From Waddliaceae bacterium (GTDB taxonomy: Bacteria > Chlamydiota > Chlamydiia > Chlamydiales > SLOH01), in the NCBI GenBank assembly GCA_007132595.1, contig SLOH01000065.1:1-7788 (forward strand): DNA of 7,788 nucleotides, given 5' to 3'. The translations under genes were made by a program, and so were the position numbers. The notes beneath the pieces were generated by a model. That model did no database searches. It had not been told where the DNA came from and saw nothing but the letters and a program-made list of their open reading frames with translations. Shown here piece by piece: positions 1-7,451 of the stretch (its first letter is position 1; each line of letters opens with the position of its first letter).

Positions 1-1
1 G

Positions 2-109
2 AATTTTGGATGGATTTTTCCTGAATTTCAAAGGTTCCTTTTGATGGAAAAGCAGAGGTTGAAGGCGCATGAATATTATTTTACTGCAAACAAAACTAAA
101 GGACGATGA
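2..109 (+). CDS. Possible C-terminal tail of an upstream gene (partial)
   Basis: One frame is open from the window edge to a TGA at 107-109, giving about 35 residues that begin NFGWIFPEFQRF and end NKTKGR. The other two + frames stop within the first 45 bases. If real, it is the end of an unidentified upstream gene and overlaps the start of the dehydrogenase gene by 41 bases, suggesting a tightly packed operon. The fragment is too short to recognise a family, and an open run of this length can arise by chance, so this is a weak call. Confidence 0.2.
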   Translation, partial: NFGWIFPEFQRFLLMEKQRLKAHEYYFTANKTKGR

Positions 110-1040
110 AATTGAGGCTTTAATGCAAGAGTTCCCTCAATTTTTGTTCCTCACCCTTTCAGAATTTTCCACCAATAAATTAGATAAAAACAGCTGGGAA
201 AGGGTCGAGGTATTTTACGGGCAGCATTTAAACTCCGAAGAGCTGGAGATGGCTAAACAGCTTCGCTGGATCCATACGGCGACACCACATTTCAATCGAA
301 TTTCGATAGATGAAGTATTAGACCGAGGAAACATCCTTGTCACCTCAACCAAAGAGGAAAATATTCGGCAGGTCGGTGAATTTGTTATCGGTGGGATTTT
401 GATGTTTGCAAAAAATTTGCATCACTGGAAAAAGGCTGATCTTACACCGGATGTGTTATGGGACAGTAAGTGGCGCGACTCAATGTGGACCTTAGAAAAC
501 AAAACCCTCCTTCAAATCGGGCTTGGTAAATTCGGGACAGAAATCACTAAGCAGTGTAAACAACTCGGGATGCGGACGTGGGGTGTAAAAGAGAAGCGTT
601 CTTTTCACTCTCACTGTCGCAAGACATTTCCCTTTTCCGAACTGCACTCAGTTCTTCCAACCGCTGATGTTGTTTGCTTAGCGATGCCCCGGGAGTCACA
701 GCCGGCCAAGATGCTTGGAAAAGATGAGTTTAATCTAATGAAAGATGGCTCTATCCTCATTATTATCGGAGATCGAAAATTTATTGACGAAGAGGCTCTT
801 GCGAGCGCTTCAAAGAAGGGGAAATTTCGAGGAATCCTGCTAGATGCTCCGTATTTAATTCCAATTCCCGCTTCATCCCCTCTATGGGGAATCGAAGAGA
901 TTATCATTACACCGCAAGTCTCCGCGCGCCCGAAAGCGAAAGATGGGGAGTCTTTTCACGTATTTCGCCACAACCTCAGACAATACGTGCACGAAAACTA
1001 CGTCGACATGCTGAATGCTTTTTCCGGAAATCACAAATAA
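69..1040 (+). CDS. D-2-hydroxyacid dehydrogenase-family protein, likely catalytically altered
   Basis: The 323-residue product has the length and architecture of the D-isomer-specific 2-hydroxyacid dehydrogenase family, cytosolic NAD(P)H-dependent 2-keto acid reductases. The start fits the first beta strand (MNIILLQTK). The Rossmann nucleotide-binding motif GLGKFG is at residues 151-156. A family-like block follows at about 200-245 (TADVVCLAMP, then LMKDGSILIIIGDRKFIDEEAL), and the C-terminal region ends with PLWGIEEIIITPQVSA (271-286). Aligned by eye to the family, the catalytic Arg of the usual GRG becomes Asp235 (with Arg236 one place on), the catalytic Glu before the EP proline becomes Ile264, and the catalytic His of TPH becomes Gln283. 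The cofactor-selecting region after beta 2 reads VKEKR (173-177) rather than the acidic residue typical of NAD users. The fold call is firm, but substrate and activity are unknown and it may be a pseudoenzyme. There is no strong Shine-Dalgarno; GAAGG lies just upstream of the ATG. It converges on secDF. Confidence 0.85.
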   Translation: MNIILLQTKLKDDEIEALMQEFPQFLFLTLSEFSTNKLDKNSWERVEVFYGQHLNSEELEMAKQLRWIHTATPHFNRISIDEVLDRGNILVTSTKEENIRQVGEFVIGGILMFAKNLHHWKKADLTPDVLWDSKWRDSMWTLENKTLLQIGLGKFGTEITKQCKQLGMRTWGVKEKRSFHSHCRKTFPFSELHSVLPTADVVCLAMPRESQPAKMLGKDEFNLMKDGSILIIIGDRKFIDEEALASASKKGKFRGILLDAPYLIPIPASSPLWGIEEIIITPQVSARPKAKDGESFHVFRHNLRQYVHENYVDMLNAFSGNHK

Positions 1041-1049
1041 AAAGAAAAA

Positions 1050-1077
1050 GTGATGCTTAAACGTATTTAAGCATCAC
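1050..1077 (-). terminator. Rho-independent terminator of secDF, in the convergent gap
   Basis: A perfect 12-bp inverted repeat, GTGATGCTTAAA (1050-1061) and TTTAAGCATCAC (1066-1077), surrounds the loop CGTA. Read on the - strand, the hairpin begins 11 bases after the secDF stop and is followed by a T-rich tract (complement of 1041-1049), the classic intrinsic terminator form. On the + strand, only 9 bases separate it from the dehydrogenase stop but no T run follows, so it would stop that transcript less efficiently or only protect its 3' end. Confidence 0.85.
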
Positions 1078-1088
1078 AAATTGTCTCC

Positions 1089-4000
1089 TTAAGCCTCTTT
1101 ACCCTTCGCGTTATCCGCACGTGTTGTCTGGCTGTTTTTTTCTTCCAATTCATTGAAGAAAAGCAACAAAGGGGTCGCCAAGAAAATTGAGGAGTATGTT
1201 CCAACGATCACCCCGACTGTCATTACAAAAGAGAAATCAAAAATAGACGCTCCTCCGAAAAAGACAAGGGAGAGAAGAACAAGCAGTGTAGTCCCTGAGG
1301 TCATTAAGGTTCGACTCAATGTAATATTAAGCGCGTGATTAATAACTTCTGTGAACTTGCGTTTTTGCATCAAGTGCGCATCCTCACGAATTCTATCAAA
1401 GATAATAATCGTATCATTTAAGGAGTAGCCAATAATCGTCATGATCGCTCCAACGACGACAAGATCGATTTTCACAGGTAGCTCCATCTGATGACAAATT
1501 GCCAAGATCGCAAGAGTGACTGCAACAGTATGTGCGAGTGCGATCACCGCTGCAACTGCGTACTTAAGCTCAAAGCGAAGCGTAATGTAGATTAAAATAC
1601 TTAGCAATGCAAGCGAGAGGGCGTAGCCCGCATTCCGACGCATTGCGTCTGAAAACTGTCCGCTCATCATCGTCCAATTGGAATCCAAGTCAGACAAATC
1701 TGATTCTTGAATTGGCAAGCCTGCCGAACTTAAAGCTTCAACAACCCATTCAATGCGCGGATCTTTTTGATAATCATACTGAGTATCTTCAACTTGTGAA
1801 ACAAGTGGCAACCCATGATAGGGGCGTCCGGTTTGCTCCATGCCCATTCCAAGTTGAATACGCAAATGATTCGCCTTGCTTAGCGCACGAACTTCAACAT
1901 CTGTGCTTGATGCTCCAGCCTCTACTAAAGCCGCCTCAGCTGCTCTTCGATAAGAGTCTATATCGTCTTGCTCCTCAACTTGCGCATAGAGGGCGTAGCC
2001 TCCGGTAAAGTCCATACCTAAAATTGTATGTTGCTGTGAGAAGAACAAAAACCCTCCGATAATAATCACCGCAAGGGAGCTGAACATCACAGGTTTTGCA
2101 TAGCGGAAAAAGTCGATATTAGTGTCATGGATCCAATGAGACATTTTGAGCTCTTTATTCTTTGGATTTTGCACCCACCCGGCAAAGTAGTATCGAGTCA
2201 TGAAGAGGGCTGTAAACATCGATGATACAATTCCGATAATCAACGTCACAGCAAATCCCTTAATCGGACCTGAATCGAATTGGGTTAAAATAAATGCCGC
2301 AATAATCGTTGTGATATTGGAGTCGACAATCGCGGAAAACGCTTTATTATAACCTGCTTGGATTGCAGACGATATTCTTCCTGAAATACGAAACTCCTCG
2401 CGGATACGCTCAAAAACAAGAACGTTCGCATCGACAGACATTCCGATCGTTAAAATAATCCCGGCAAGACCAGCTAGTGTCAACGCCGCGCCTATACTCT
2501 GCAGAACGGCCCAAATAATTAGGATATTCAAAAAGACAGCGCAAGTAGCAACTACACCGGCAAATCGGTAGTAACCGATCATCGCGACAGCAACAAGCAC
2601 TAGGCCAATCACCGTTGCCATAATTCCTTGGTTACGTTCACTTCTGCCAAGTTCAGGACTCACATTTTCTTCTGAAAGAATTTCAGGTGTGAAACTTAAA
2701 GATCCAGCCCTCAAATCTGCAGCGAGCTCGGTGATCTCCCGCTGTGAAAAGCGTCCGCTAATCGTTCCGCTATCGCGTAGCGCTGCTCTTAAAAGCGGCA
2801 TTGTTACGACTGAATCGTTGAGAACGACCGCCATCCGCCATCCACGTCCGCCGGAATACTCTTCCTTTGGAGTCCCGACAATCTGATCCTCTGAAAACTG
2901 AGAGGTCCAACGATAGAAGTTTTCACTCGGACTGCCTTCTCGATCCCCCTTGTATGAACCGCTAATTTGAAAGGAAAGGATATTTCCTTCAGATGGATCA
3001 TAACCCACTTGGACACCAGTTAAACTCGAGCCTTCTAGGGCAAAGTTATTAAAAACAATGAGAAGCGGGTGAGTTTGTCCATACCATTCAGATAGATCAT
3101 CCCCTCGCAATACTGCAATTTTTGACACTGTGTCATCCAGTGCACTCGACGTCTCTCTGGACTTTGGAGAAGCAATCTGCAATCCGTTTTCAACGAGAAT
3201 TCTCGCATGTTCACTCACGGGTCGACCAGTGGTGCCAAATTCAGCGCCACCTAACTGGCGCCAAGCGATTTCATTGATGCCTTTTGCGTCTCTTTGATTC
3301 GTAACGACAGCTTCATTCCACACATCTTGAAGAAATTGATTGACCGCATTCCCAATTTCCGGATTGTTTGGGGTGAATTTTTCATTCACTATATGAAAAT
3401 ACATGGCAGATGCCTTAATCAATTCTTCTGCAGAAAACGCTTGAGATCCTGGGAAGTCGAGAATGATATTGTCATTTTCGATGCGAATGGTACGCTCCGA
3501 TACACCCATCTTGTTTACACGGGCATAGAGTTCATTTACCGCTTGGTTTAAACTTTCTGTCTCGGTCACTTTTCTTCCATTTTGATCGCGCAAACCGATA
3601 CGAACGGTCTTACCACCTGAAAGGTCCAGACCCCACTTCAAAATTTTACGATCATCGCCTCGGAAAAATTTAAGGAAAGAGATACGTAAGTTTTCCAAAT
3701 AGACATTTTTTGTTGGAGGCGGCACTTCATAATGACGAACGACATTGATATCAGCCTGAGCGGTTTCATATTCATCAGACCACTTAACTAAATCCTCTTG
3801 GATAGAATCTAGGATCTGATTTCTCGCAAGTAGGCGCTGCTCTTTGTCGGTAAGCTCAAGAACGGCGTAGCGGGTGGTACCGTATTTGTGAAAGTTTTCT
3901 CTTGTCGCTCGAATAAATGTGGATGCATGGTCATTTTTTTCAAAAATATAGTCATCTTTAAATGCCTCGTCAAAACCAAAAGCATTTCCAGGGTATGCGA

Positions 4001-5654
4001 TATACCCTTGTCTCGCTAAAATTTTGGTTAGGTTGTTGAGATCTTTTTGTAAAATTTGCGCGTCTTCAGAATCGGGACTGTCTTGATACTTGTGTAATAT
4101 CAAATCAAGACCTCTTGCAATAATATAGATAGAATCACTTCTAAATCCACTGGATGACGCATCCTTATCTAAAGCTGGGGCATATAAAACAAACCCAAGT
4201 CTCTGCCTTGAAGCTGGAAGCGCATCAAATTGATCTTTTGTCAGTATTGGATAGTTTTCATTTATAAGATCGGGATGCTCAGGATGCCACTGTTTGTTCA
4301 GCTGAAGATTGAGCTGGTCAAGCTGCTTTTGAGCAAGCACTCCCAAGTCCAGAAGGAGGAAGCTTTGGGGGTTTGACTTTTGGTGAAAATCAATAGCGTA
4401 TTCTTGATTGTCGGGAACGGCACTCTCTTCTGTTGCACGAGACATCCTAGCAACTTCATTGAGAACAAATCGACGAAGGCGCTCTTTTCTGTACGCTTTT
4501 GTTTCCGAAGTCGCCGGTTGTTTTAAAATTTCGGCAATGTCCTCGTGCAATTGTACACGTATTTTTTCACTCCCCCAGTCAATGACTACCTGCTCGAAAA
4601 GAGGATGGGTTCCCTCAAGAGAGATGTCTTGTACCGGGTTTCTTGAATCCATCAAATCCGCCGTTTCATTGAAACGCTCAATCACATCTGTTTGACTGAG
4701 CTCCGAAAGACCATCATTAAAGAGTGATTTTCGTGATTTGAGAACTGCAATTGCGTCCTGAATGCTTCGTTGTTTATTTTCAAGAATGGTCAATTTATCG
4801 GAGACTTCGGATTTATCAGCGTTTGATTCATCAACCTTCTGTTTGAGCGGATGAATTTTTGACTCGATTCGATCTAAGGCAGCTTGCAGTCTTTTAACAA
4901 GCGCGGTTGACAAACGATCCGGTGATACTTTTTGATCAATGGTCAATTGTGCAAAAAAACGTTTGGACGCGGGGTGCTCATCATCAAAAAGTGTGGCCCA
5001 TTCCACGAGTTCTCTTGAAATCACAGCTGCCTGCGCATCGCCTTTTTCTGTGTCTGGTCCGGATAAAAATTGATTAATCGCTTTTCCAAGAGAACTTCCA
5101 CTTCCTAAAAATTGTATGACTTGGACAGACCGATTTTTTATTATCTCTTGATAATCGCCGGAGATTTCATTTTCATCTGTTAATTTGGTCACATAGCGAA
5201 ACAGTTGATCTACATCTTCACTGGTAGGATGAATCGTCAGCTGTCTAGAAACAATCACTTTTGTCGGTTCATCTTCAACGACTCCTTCAAGTTCTAGCTG
5301 AGCCGGCACAAATGAAATTAAACTCCCTGCTCTTGGCAAAAATCGCTGAAAGAGTTGAGCGTCGTGAGCGTTCTTAAACTCAACGATGTATTGTCTTGGG
5401 TTTTTTTGATCAAATGTGATCGACTTTGGGCTTACCCCTAAATGTTTGGCAAATGAAGAAATCCAATCTCTTGAATCATTCTCTAGCTGATTCACGCGGC
5501 TAACAATTTCTGTCGCAATTTCTTTAGCGCTTTGCTCTGTAACAGGCGACTTCAGGGGTTTACTGTAGTAAAAAACAGTCGGAAGAATGTTGATCAATGT
5601 GAGTGAAATGACAGCAATGATTACCCAAAATTGCCAACGCTTTTGCTTTTCCAT
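1089..5654 (-). CDS. secDF: Fused SecD-SecF protein-export membrane protein, chlamydial long form
   Basis: SecDF uses the proton-motive force to pull preproteins out of the SecYEG channel on the outer face of the inner membrane. The 1521-residue protein has a first membrane helix at about 9-29, then a very long extracytoplasmic region. The SecD signature GLDLSGG is at 675-681, GRGWRMAVVLNDSVV in the P1 domain at 936-950, and SecD membrane helices at about 1010-1153 carry TIGMSVDANVLVFERIREE (1069-1087). A short linker leads to SecF: a helix at about 1187-1205, GMDFTGG at 1213-1219, and helices at 1340-1500 with IIGYSLNDTIIIFDRIRE (1407-1424) and LSRTLMTSGTTLL (1446-1458). Asp1075, Asp1414 and Arg1448 match, by motif, the proton-pathway residues known in Thermus SecDF. 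About 640 residues separate helix 1 from GLDLSGG, against a few tens in ordinary SecD; this resembles the ~1400-residue Chlamydia SecDF. A coiled coil is likely at about 250-312. The start is set by the charged MEKQKR preceding helix 1, with GAAGGA (complement of 5666-5671) 11 bases upstream. Confidence 0.97.
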   Translation of the reverse strand: MEKQKRWQFWVIIAVISLTLINILPTVFYYSKPLKSPVTEQSAKEIATEIVSRVNQLENDSRDWISSFAKHLGVSPKSITFDQKNPRQYIVEFKNAHDAQLFQRFLPRAGSLISFVPAQLELEGVVEDEPTKVIVSRQLTIHPTSEDVDQLFRYVTKLTDENEISGDYQEIIKNRSVQVIQFLGSGSSLGKAINQFLSGPDTEKGDAQAAVISRELVEWATLFDDEHPASKRFFAQLTIDQKVSPDRLSTALVKRLQAALDRIESKIHPLKQKVDESNADKSEVSDKLTILENKQRSIQDAIAVLKSRKSLFNDGLSELSQTDVIERFNETADLMDSRNPVQDISLEGTHPLFEQVVIDWGSEKIRVQLHEDIAEILKQPATSETKAYRKERLRRFVLNEVARMSRATEESAVPDNQEYAIDFHQKSNPQSFLLLDLGVLAQKQLDQLNLQLNKQWHPEHPDLINENYPILTKDQFDALPASRQRLGFVLYAPALDKDASSSGFRSDSIYIIARGLDLILHKYQDSPDSEDAQILQKDLNNLTKILARQGYIAYPGNAFGFDEAFKDDYIFEKNDHASTFIRATRENFHKYGTTRYAVLELTDKEQRLLARNQILDSIQEDLVKWSDEYETAQADINVVRHYEVPPPTKNVYLENLRISFLKFFRGDDRKILKWGLDLSGGKTVRIGLRDQNGRKVTETESLNQAVNELYARVNKMGVSERTIRIENDNIILDFPGSQAFSAEELIKASAMYFHIVNEKFTPNNPEIGNAVNQFLQDVWNEAVVTNQRDAKGINEIAWRQLGGAEFGTTGRPVSEHARILVENGLQIASPKSRETSSALDDTVSKIAVLRGDDLSEWYGQTHPLLIVFNNFALEGSSLTGVQVGYDPSEGNILSFQISGSYKGDREGSPSENFYRWTSQFSEDQIVGTPKEEYSGGRGWRMAVVLNDSVVTMPLLRAALRDSGTISGRFSQREITELAADLRAGSLSFTPEILSEENVSPELGRSERNQGIMATVIGLVLVAVAMIGYYRFAGVVATCAVFLNILIIWAVLQSIGAALTLAGLAGIILTIGMSVDANVLVFERIREEFRISGRISSAIQAGYNKAFSAIVDSNITTIIAAFILTQFDSGPIKGFAVTLIIGIVSSMFTALFMTRYYFAGWVQNPKNKELKMSHWIHDTNIDFFRYAKPVMFSSLAVIIIGGFLFFSQQHTILGMDFTGGYALYAQVEEQDDIDSYRRAAEAALVEAGASSTDVEVRALSKANHLRIQLGMGMEQTGRPYHGLPLVSQVEDTQYDYQKDPRIEWVVEALSSAGLPIQESDLSDLDSNWTMMSGQFSDAMRRNAGYALSLALLSILIYITLRFELKYAVAAVIALAHTVAVTLAILAICHQMELPVKIDLVVVGAIMTIIGYSLNDTIIIFDRIREDAHLMQKRKFTEVINHALNITLSRTLMTSGTTLLVLLSLVFFGGASIFDFSFVMTVGVIVGTYSSIFLATPLLLFFNELEEKNSQTTRADNAKGKEA

Positions 5655-6011
5655 AATGAATCCATTCCTTCATTTTTAGTTAGTCAGACACTGCAGGATA
5701 TCAGATATGTTTAAATGTGAAAAGAGAAAAGGTCGGGGTGAGTTCCAGGGTTTTAAGACCCTTTAACAAACTCTTCAACCCATTTTAGGTACCTCTGATT
5801 GTCTCAGTTTAATCAAATTTTGAGTGAATTTTTGTCGAATTTCTTTGAAAAAGGAACAAAATTTAATAATCTGCCTTTATCAAGGGTTCCTTCTACATTA
5901 ACAAAAACAGTTTGATGGAGACTACCCAATTGGAAGTTCAGAAATTATGAAGGAGTATAACAAGAATAACGTTTTTAGATTACTCGGCTTCAGGCCAGTA
6001 GAGAAGCAAAA
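5655..6011. other. Intergenic region upstream of secDF, no convincing gene
   Basis: About 360 bases without a supportable gene. It must hold the secDF promoter, since a terminator follows the translocase gene, and so a leader of up to a few hundred bases. Visible structure is modest: a small hairpin AGGGT (5747-5751) with ACCCT (5758-5762), and a 7-bp inverted repeat AAGGAAC (5851-5857) with GTTCCTT (5886-5892) flanking an AT-rich stretch. The + strand T run of the terminator at 6012-6042 would allow a small + strand RNA to end there, but no strong + promoter is evident: TTGAAA at 5845-5850 has only a poor partner, TAATCT at 5867-5872. No tRNA or recognisable riboswitch was seen. Confidence 0.5.
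5876..5904 (-). promoter_or_regulatory. Candidate secDF promoter
   Basis: On the - strand, TTGTTA (complement of 5899-5904) and GATAAA (complement of 5876-5881) are spaced by exactly 17 bases. Each matches the major-sigma consensus hexamer at four of six positions. It would give a leader of about 215 bases before the secDF start. A second possible -10 element, TATACT, is at the complement of 5954-5959 but lacks a good -35. Chlamydial promoters are often degenerate, so this is only a candidate. Confidence 0.25.
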
Positions 6012-6042
6012 AAAAAGCAGTTCCCTTTGGGAACTGCTTTTT
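6012..6042. terminator. Bidirectional rho-independent terminator after the translocase gene
   Basis: The stem is GCAGTTCCC (6017-6025) with GGGAACTGC (6029-6037) around a TTT loop, extended by an A run (6008-6016) pairing with TTTTT (6038-6042). On the - strand the hairpin starts about 20 bases after the translocase stop and is followed by nine T residues, an excellent intrinsic terminator. The + strand also has a five-T tract, so it could work both ways, although no + strand gene upstream is supported. Confidence 0.88.
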
Positions 6043-6062
6043 CGAAAAAGCTATGCGATGAT

Positions 6063-7451
6063 TTAAGTCGCTGCCTGCGTTGCCGTTTCGGCAGAAGCAG
6101 ACACTTCTTCTTTTTGTCCTGTCAGTTCTGCGAACATGCGGCTAAGGCTGCGAACACCGAGCATCCAAGCAACCATCACAGCAATTACAGACCCTGCGAC
6201 GTAAGGAGTAATTGCTCCTAGAGATCCGACAGCAACTAGAAGGACCTGTTGAATTGCAGAGCCTCCTGATTTACCAAGTCTTGCCCCGACGACGTCAATA
6301 GCAGCTTTTCCTTTTACTTTAGATTCTTGATCTAAAGGAATATATGCCATCTCTTTCGTTGGGTCAAAGAGCGAGTACTTTGTCGATTTGCTGAGTACGT
6401 TTTGTATCATACCGATAATAACAGCTAGGAACAGCGGTGTTGTTCCAAGGGCTGCAACGTAATAATGCAGTGAATCACTGAAGATGACAAATGCAAAGAA
6501 CCCAGAAGCTGTCACAAGCAACATCACAGGAGTCGCCATAGCGGCAAATCTCCAGCCGAAACGACGCATTAACCATCCACCAATAAACATTAAGCAGATT
6601 GTTGTTGCACCAGTTGCAAACGAGAGGCCTCCCATAAATGCGCTATAATCGTTCGGGTTAGGGTACTGCAACTTAAGCTGACCTTTCCAAGTCACCTCTA
6701 CAAGGTTAATGCAAATTCCATAAGACATCACAAGTAGTGCGATTAGGAAAATATATCTAGACTTCAATAAGAACTTAAAGCTTTCAACAATTGACATCTT
6801 AGGCTTTTCTTTCTTCTGCTTGACATCTTTTGGATCATAAAATTTCGGATCTGTCAACACGCTGCGGTGCATCCACCAGTAAATACCTACAATCATTGCT
6901 CCGGCAAAAACGACAGAACCCATCAAGTAGTTTAGGGAGATCTGCCATGGGTCTGCGCCGACCGGCATGTTACCGCGAATTTGTGAGAAATAGGTAATCA
7001 TTGGGCCTGAAACTAAAAGAGCAACGTTAGCTCCAACACCAAGTAGTGTGTATACACGCTTCGCTTCATTAATTCTCATAATATCGTTAGCAAATCCCCA
7101 GAATCCTAAAGAAAGAATTGCACTTCCCCAAAGTTCCGATAGGATATAAAACAGCGAGTAGTCCCAGTTTCTATAACATCCGACAAGACCTTTCATTCCC
7201 GCAGGAAGAACTGACTGCAACCAATCAGCAGATGTCGTTGGACATAAGAGGGCGCGATTCGGATAAACAAAAACAGGAAACAAAGCAAAGAAAACCAAAA
7301 AGGGCAAAATTGCTGCATAAAACAATTTTTCCTTAGAAAGCATATTACTCAACTTTGCGTATATAAGCATAAAAGCAATAGCGGAAGGAACTGTTCCGTA
7401 TAGCTTCAAAAATGGAATTGCATCCGCACCGGATGAAGTAACGATCAATGT
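6063..7451 (-). CDS. npt1: ATP/ADP translocase (nucleotide transporter), 5' end missing
   Basis: This is an inner-membrane nucleotide transporter of the plastid/Rickettsia/Chlamydia ATP/ADP antiporter family, which exchanges host ATP for bacterial ADP. Only the last ~462 residues are present, from TLIVTSSGADAIPFLKL onward. Family landmarks in order are IYAKLSN, LSELWGSAILSLGFWGFAN, INLVEVTWKGQLKLQYPNPN, and the strongly conserved C-terminal blocks LSKSTKYSLFDPTKEMAYIP, QESKVKGKAAIDVV and RLGKSGGSAIQQ. About ten hydrophobic segments can be seen, with a charged cytoplasmic loop (KQKKEKPKM) mid-protein. By recalled comparison the closest match is chlamydial Npt1, the ATP/ADP exchanger; environmental chlamydiae carry several paralogues with other nucleotide specificities, so the exact substrate is inferred. 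Full-length members are ~510-530 residues, so about 50 codons, including the first membrane helix and true start, are lost at the junction near 7429-7451. The reading frame stays open to an ATG at 7751, but its first 100 residues (MSISSPPRAR onward) are an out-of-frame reading of a relaxase gene, not translocase. A strong terminator follows the stop. Confidence 0.93.
   Translation of the reverse strand, partial: TLIVTSSGADAIPFLKLYGTVPSAIAFMLIYAKLSNMLSKEKLFYAAILPFLVFFALFPVFVYPNRALLCPTTSADWLQSVLPAGMKGLVGCYRNWDYSLFYILSELWGSAILSLGFWGFANDIMRINEAKRVYTLLGVGANVALLVSGPMITYFSQIRGNMPVGADPWQISLNYLMGSVVFAGAMIVGIYWWMHRSVLTDPKFYDPKDVKQKKEKPKMSIVESFKFLLKSRYIFLIALLVMSYGICINLVEVTWKGQLKLQYPNPNDYSAFMGGLSFATGATTICLMFIGGWLMRRFGWRFAAMATPVMLLVTASGFFAFVIFSDSLHYYVAALGTTPLFLAVIIGMIQNVLSKSTKYSLFDPTKEMAYIPLDQESKVKGKAAIDVVGARLGKSGGSAIQQVLLVAVGSLGAITPYVAGSVIAVMVAWMLGVRSLSRMFAELTGQKEEVSASAETATQAAT
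7429..7451. other. Junction between chlamydial and GC-rich foreign DNA
   Basis: Within these ~23 bases the - strand reads NIDRYFIR in the relaxase frame, as expected for that family, and TLIVTSSG in the translocase frame, as expected for that one. The exact breakpoint is therefore ambiguous inside this shared stretch. On the lower-coordinate side all sequence is chlamydial. On the higher side composition jumps to about 65% G+C and the translocase similarity ends. No terminal inverted repeat or obvious attachment site is visible at the join. A short shared stretch like this suits an assembly or ligation chimera, or an illegitimate recombination event. Confidence 0.7.

Noticed and set aside
1607..2008. 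A 133-residue + strand open frame inside secDF
   Set aside because: It lies entirely antisense to conserved SecD-SecF coding sequence and has no recognisable features; it is a shadow of the real gene. Other open frames inside secDF and the dehydrogenase gene were rejected likewise.
5851..5892. Inverted repeat AAGGAAC/GTTCCTT as an operator or riboswitch
   Set aside because: The repeat is only 7 bp with a 28-base loop, it overlaps the candidate promoter, and matches of this size are expected by chance in AT-rich intergenic DNA.
5947..6066. A 39-codon + strand open frame beginning MKEYNKNNVFRL
   Set aside because: It runs through the strong terminator hairpin and into the end of the translocase gene, has no ribosome binding site at a proper distance, and resembles no family I know.
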